The notes beneath the pieces were generated by a model. That model was given only the letters and a program-made list of their open reading frames with translations. It had not been told where the DNA came from and made no database searches. A DNA stretch of 6,015 nt from an uncultured Pseudomonadota bacterium (GTDB lineage: Bacteria; Pseudomonadota; Gammaproteobacteria; Burkholderiales; SG8-41), in the NCBI GenBank assembly GCA_946885605.1, contig CAMPGR010000175.1, positions 1-6,015 on the forward strand, in the 5' to 3' direction. A program made the translations under genes and the position numbers. This document shows, one piece after another, positions 5,891-6,015 of this stretch. How positions within the stretch are numbered: position 1 is the first letter of the stretch; every line of letters starts with the position of its first letter.

Positions 5891-6015
5891 TTACTTGGGC
5901 GGCGCGGTGAAGTACGTTCCGCGTCCGCTTGCAACGAGCGCACCTTCATGATCATAGACGCTTGCTTCCGCCGTGGAATACTGGCTTCCCATGCGCACCA
6001 CCCGCGCGCGCGCGG
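5891..6015 (-). CDS. PaaI-like hotdog thioesterase, C-terminal end (partial)
   Basis: Only the last 41 codons are in the window; the gene runs off the right edge and ends at TAA (5893-5891). The visible residues include RVVRMGSQYSTAEASVYD followed by HEGALVASGRGTYF. This is the pattern of the last strands of the hotdog fold in the PaaI/YbgC-like acyl-CoA thioesterase superfamily: alternating residues with an AEA-V-D turn, then G-L-A-G-T. Such enzymes hydrolyse CoA thioesters in the cytoplasm, often aryl- or phenylacetyl-CoA types. The catalytic Asp/Glu region lies outside the window, so activity cannot be judged. The gene ends 31 bp before the ABC permease on the same strand and is probably co-transcribed with it, which hints that the pathway has a CoA-ester step. 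The family call is fairly safe; the substrate is unknown. Confidence 0.75.
   Translation of the reverse strand, partial: ARARVVRMGSQYSTAEASVYDHEGALVASGRGTYFTAPPK

Noticed and set aside
5860..5955. Longer start for the permease (MIMKVRSLQ...)
   Set aside because: It would overlap the thioesterase C-terminus, and the added residues are polar and unlike permease N-termini. The ATG at 5859 gives a normal family length.
1..6015. CRISPR arrays, tRNA or rRNA genes, insertion sequences
   Set aside because: No regularly spaced repeats, no tRNA-like cloverleaf, no rRNA signature and no transposase-like frame were seen on either strand.

Overview
The window is GC-rich and densely coded, and every convincing gene lies on the minus strand. 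It therefore reads from right to left: thioesterase (3' end only), ABC permease, UbiX, UbiD-family decarboxylase, ABC ATPase, periplasmic binding protein, and a broken D-2-hydroxyacid dehydrogenase. The GC-rich coding, the NitT/TauT-type uptake genes and a dispersed CCCTCTCCC/GGGAGAGGG hairpin common in beta- and gammaproteobacteria suggest a betaproteobacterium, possibly Burkholderiales. That placement is inference.

The right half (about 1985-6015) is a compact gene cluster. A PaaI-like hotdog thioesterase ends 31 bp before the permease. The permease stop and the ubiX start overlap as ATGA. UbiX and UbiD are 4 nt apart, and UbiD and the ATPase are 5 nt apart. The flavin prenyltransferase and its prenyl-FMN-dependent (de)carboxylase thus sit between the two halves of one ABC importer. 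The simplest reading is an uptake-and-decarboxylate module: the binding protein captures a carboxylic acid (probably aromatic or alpha,beta-unsaturated), the permease and ATPase import it, UbiX makes prenylated FMN, and the UbiD enzyme removes (or adds) CO2. The thioesterase suggests a CoA-thioester step nearby. The substrate cannot be read from the sequence.

A 99-bp gap (1886-1984) separates the ATPase from the binding-protein gene. It holds an imperfect inverted repeat and a possible 18-codon leader ORF whose stop overlaps the binding-protein ATG. This would allow the abundant periplasmic component to be expressed separately from the membrane components.

Downstream of the binding-protein gene, a 120-bp gap (779-898) holds three successive hairpins: a perfect 9-bp one directly after the stop, the dispersed repeat, and a 12-bp-arm palindrome next to the following start. 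Beyond it lies a D-2-hydroxyacid dehydrogenase reading frame with a TTG start and an in-frame amber codon in its NAD-binding domain. Family-like sequence continues in the same frame past the stop to the window edge.

The most unusual points are the interleaved transporter/decarboxylase layout, a winged-helix-like C-terminal extension on the UbiD protein, an apparent loss of a metal-ligand histidine in that protein, the interrupted dehydrogenase, and the structured leader of the binding-protein gene.
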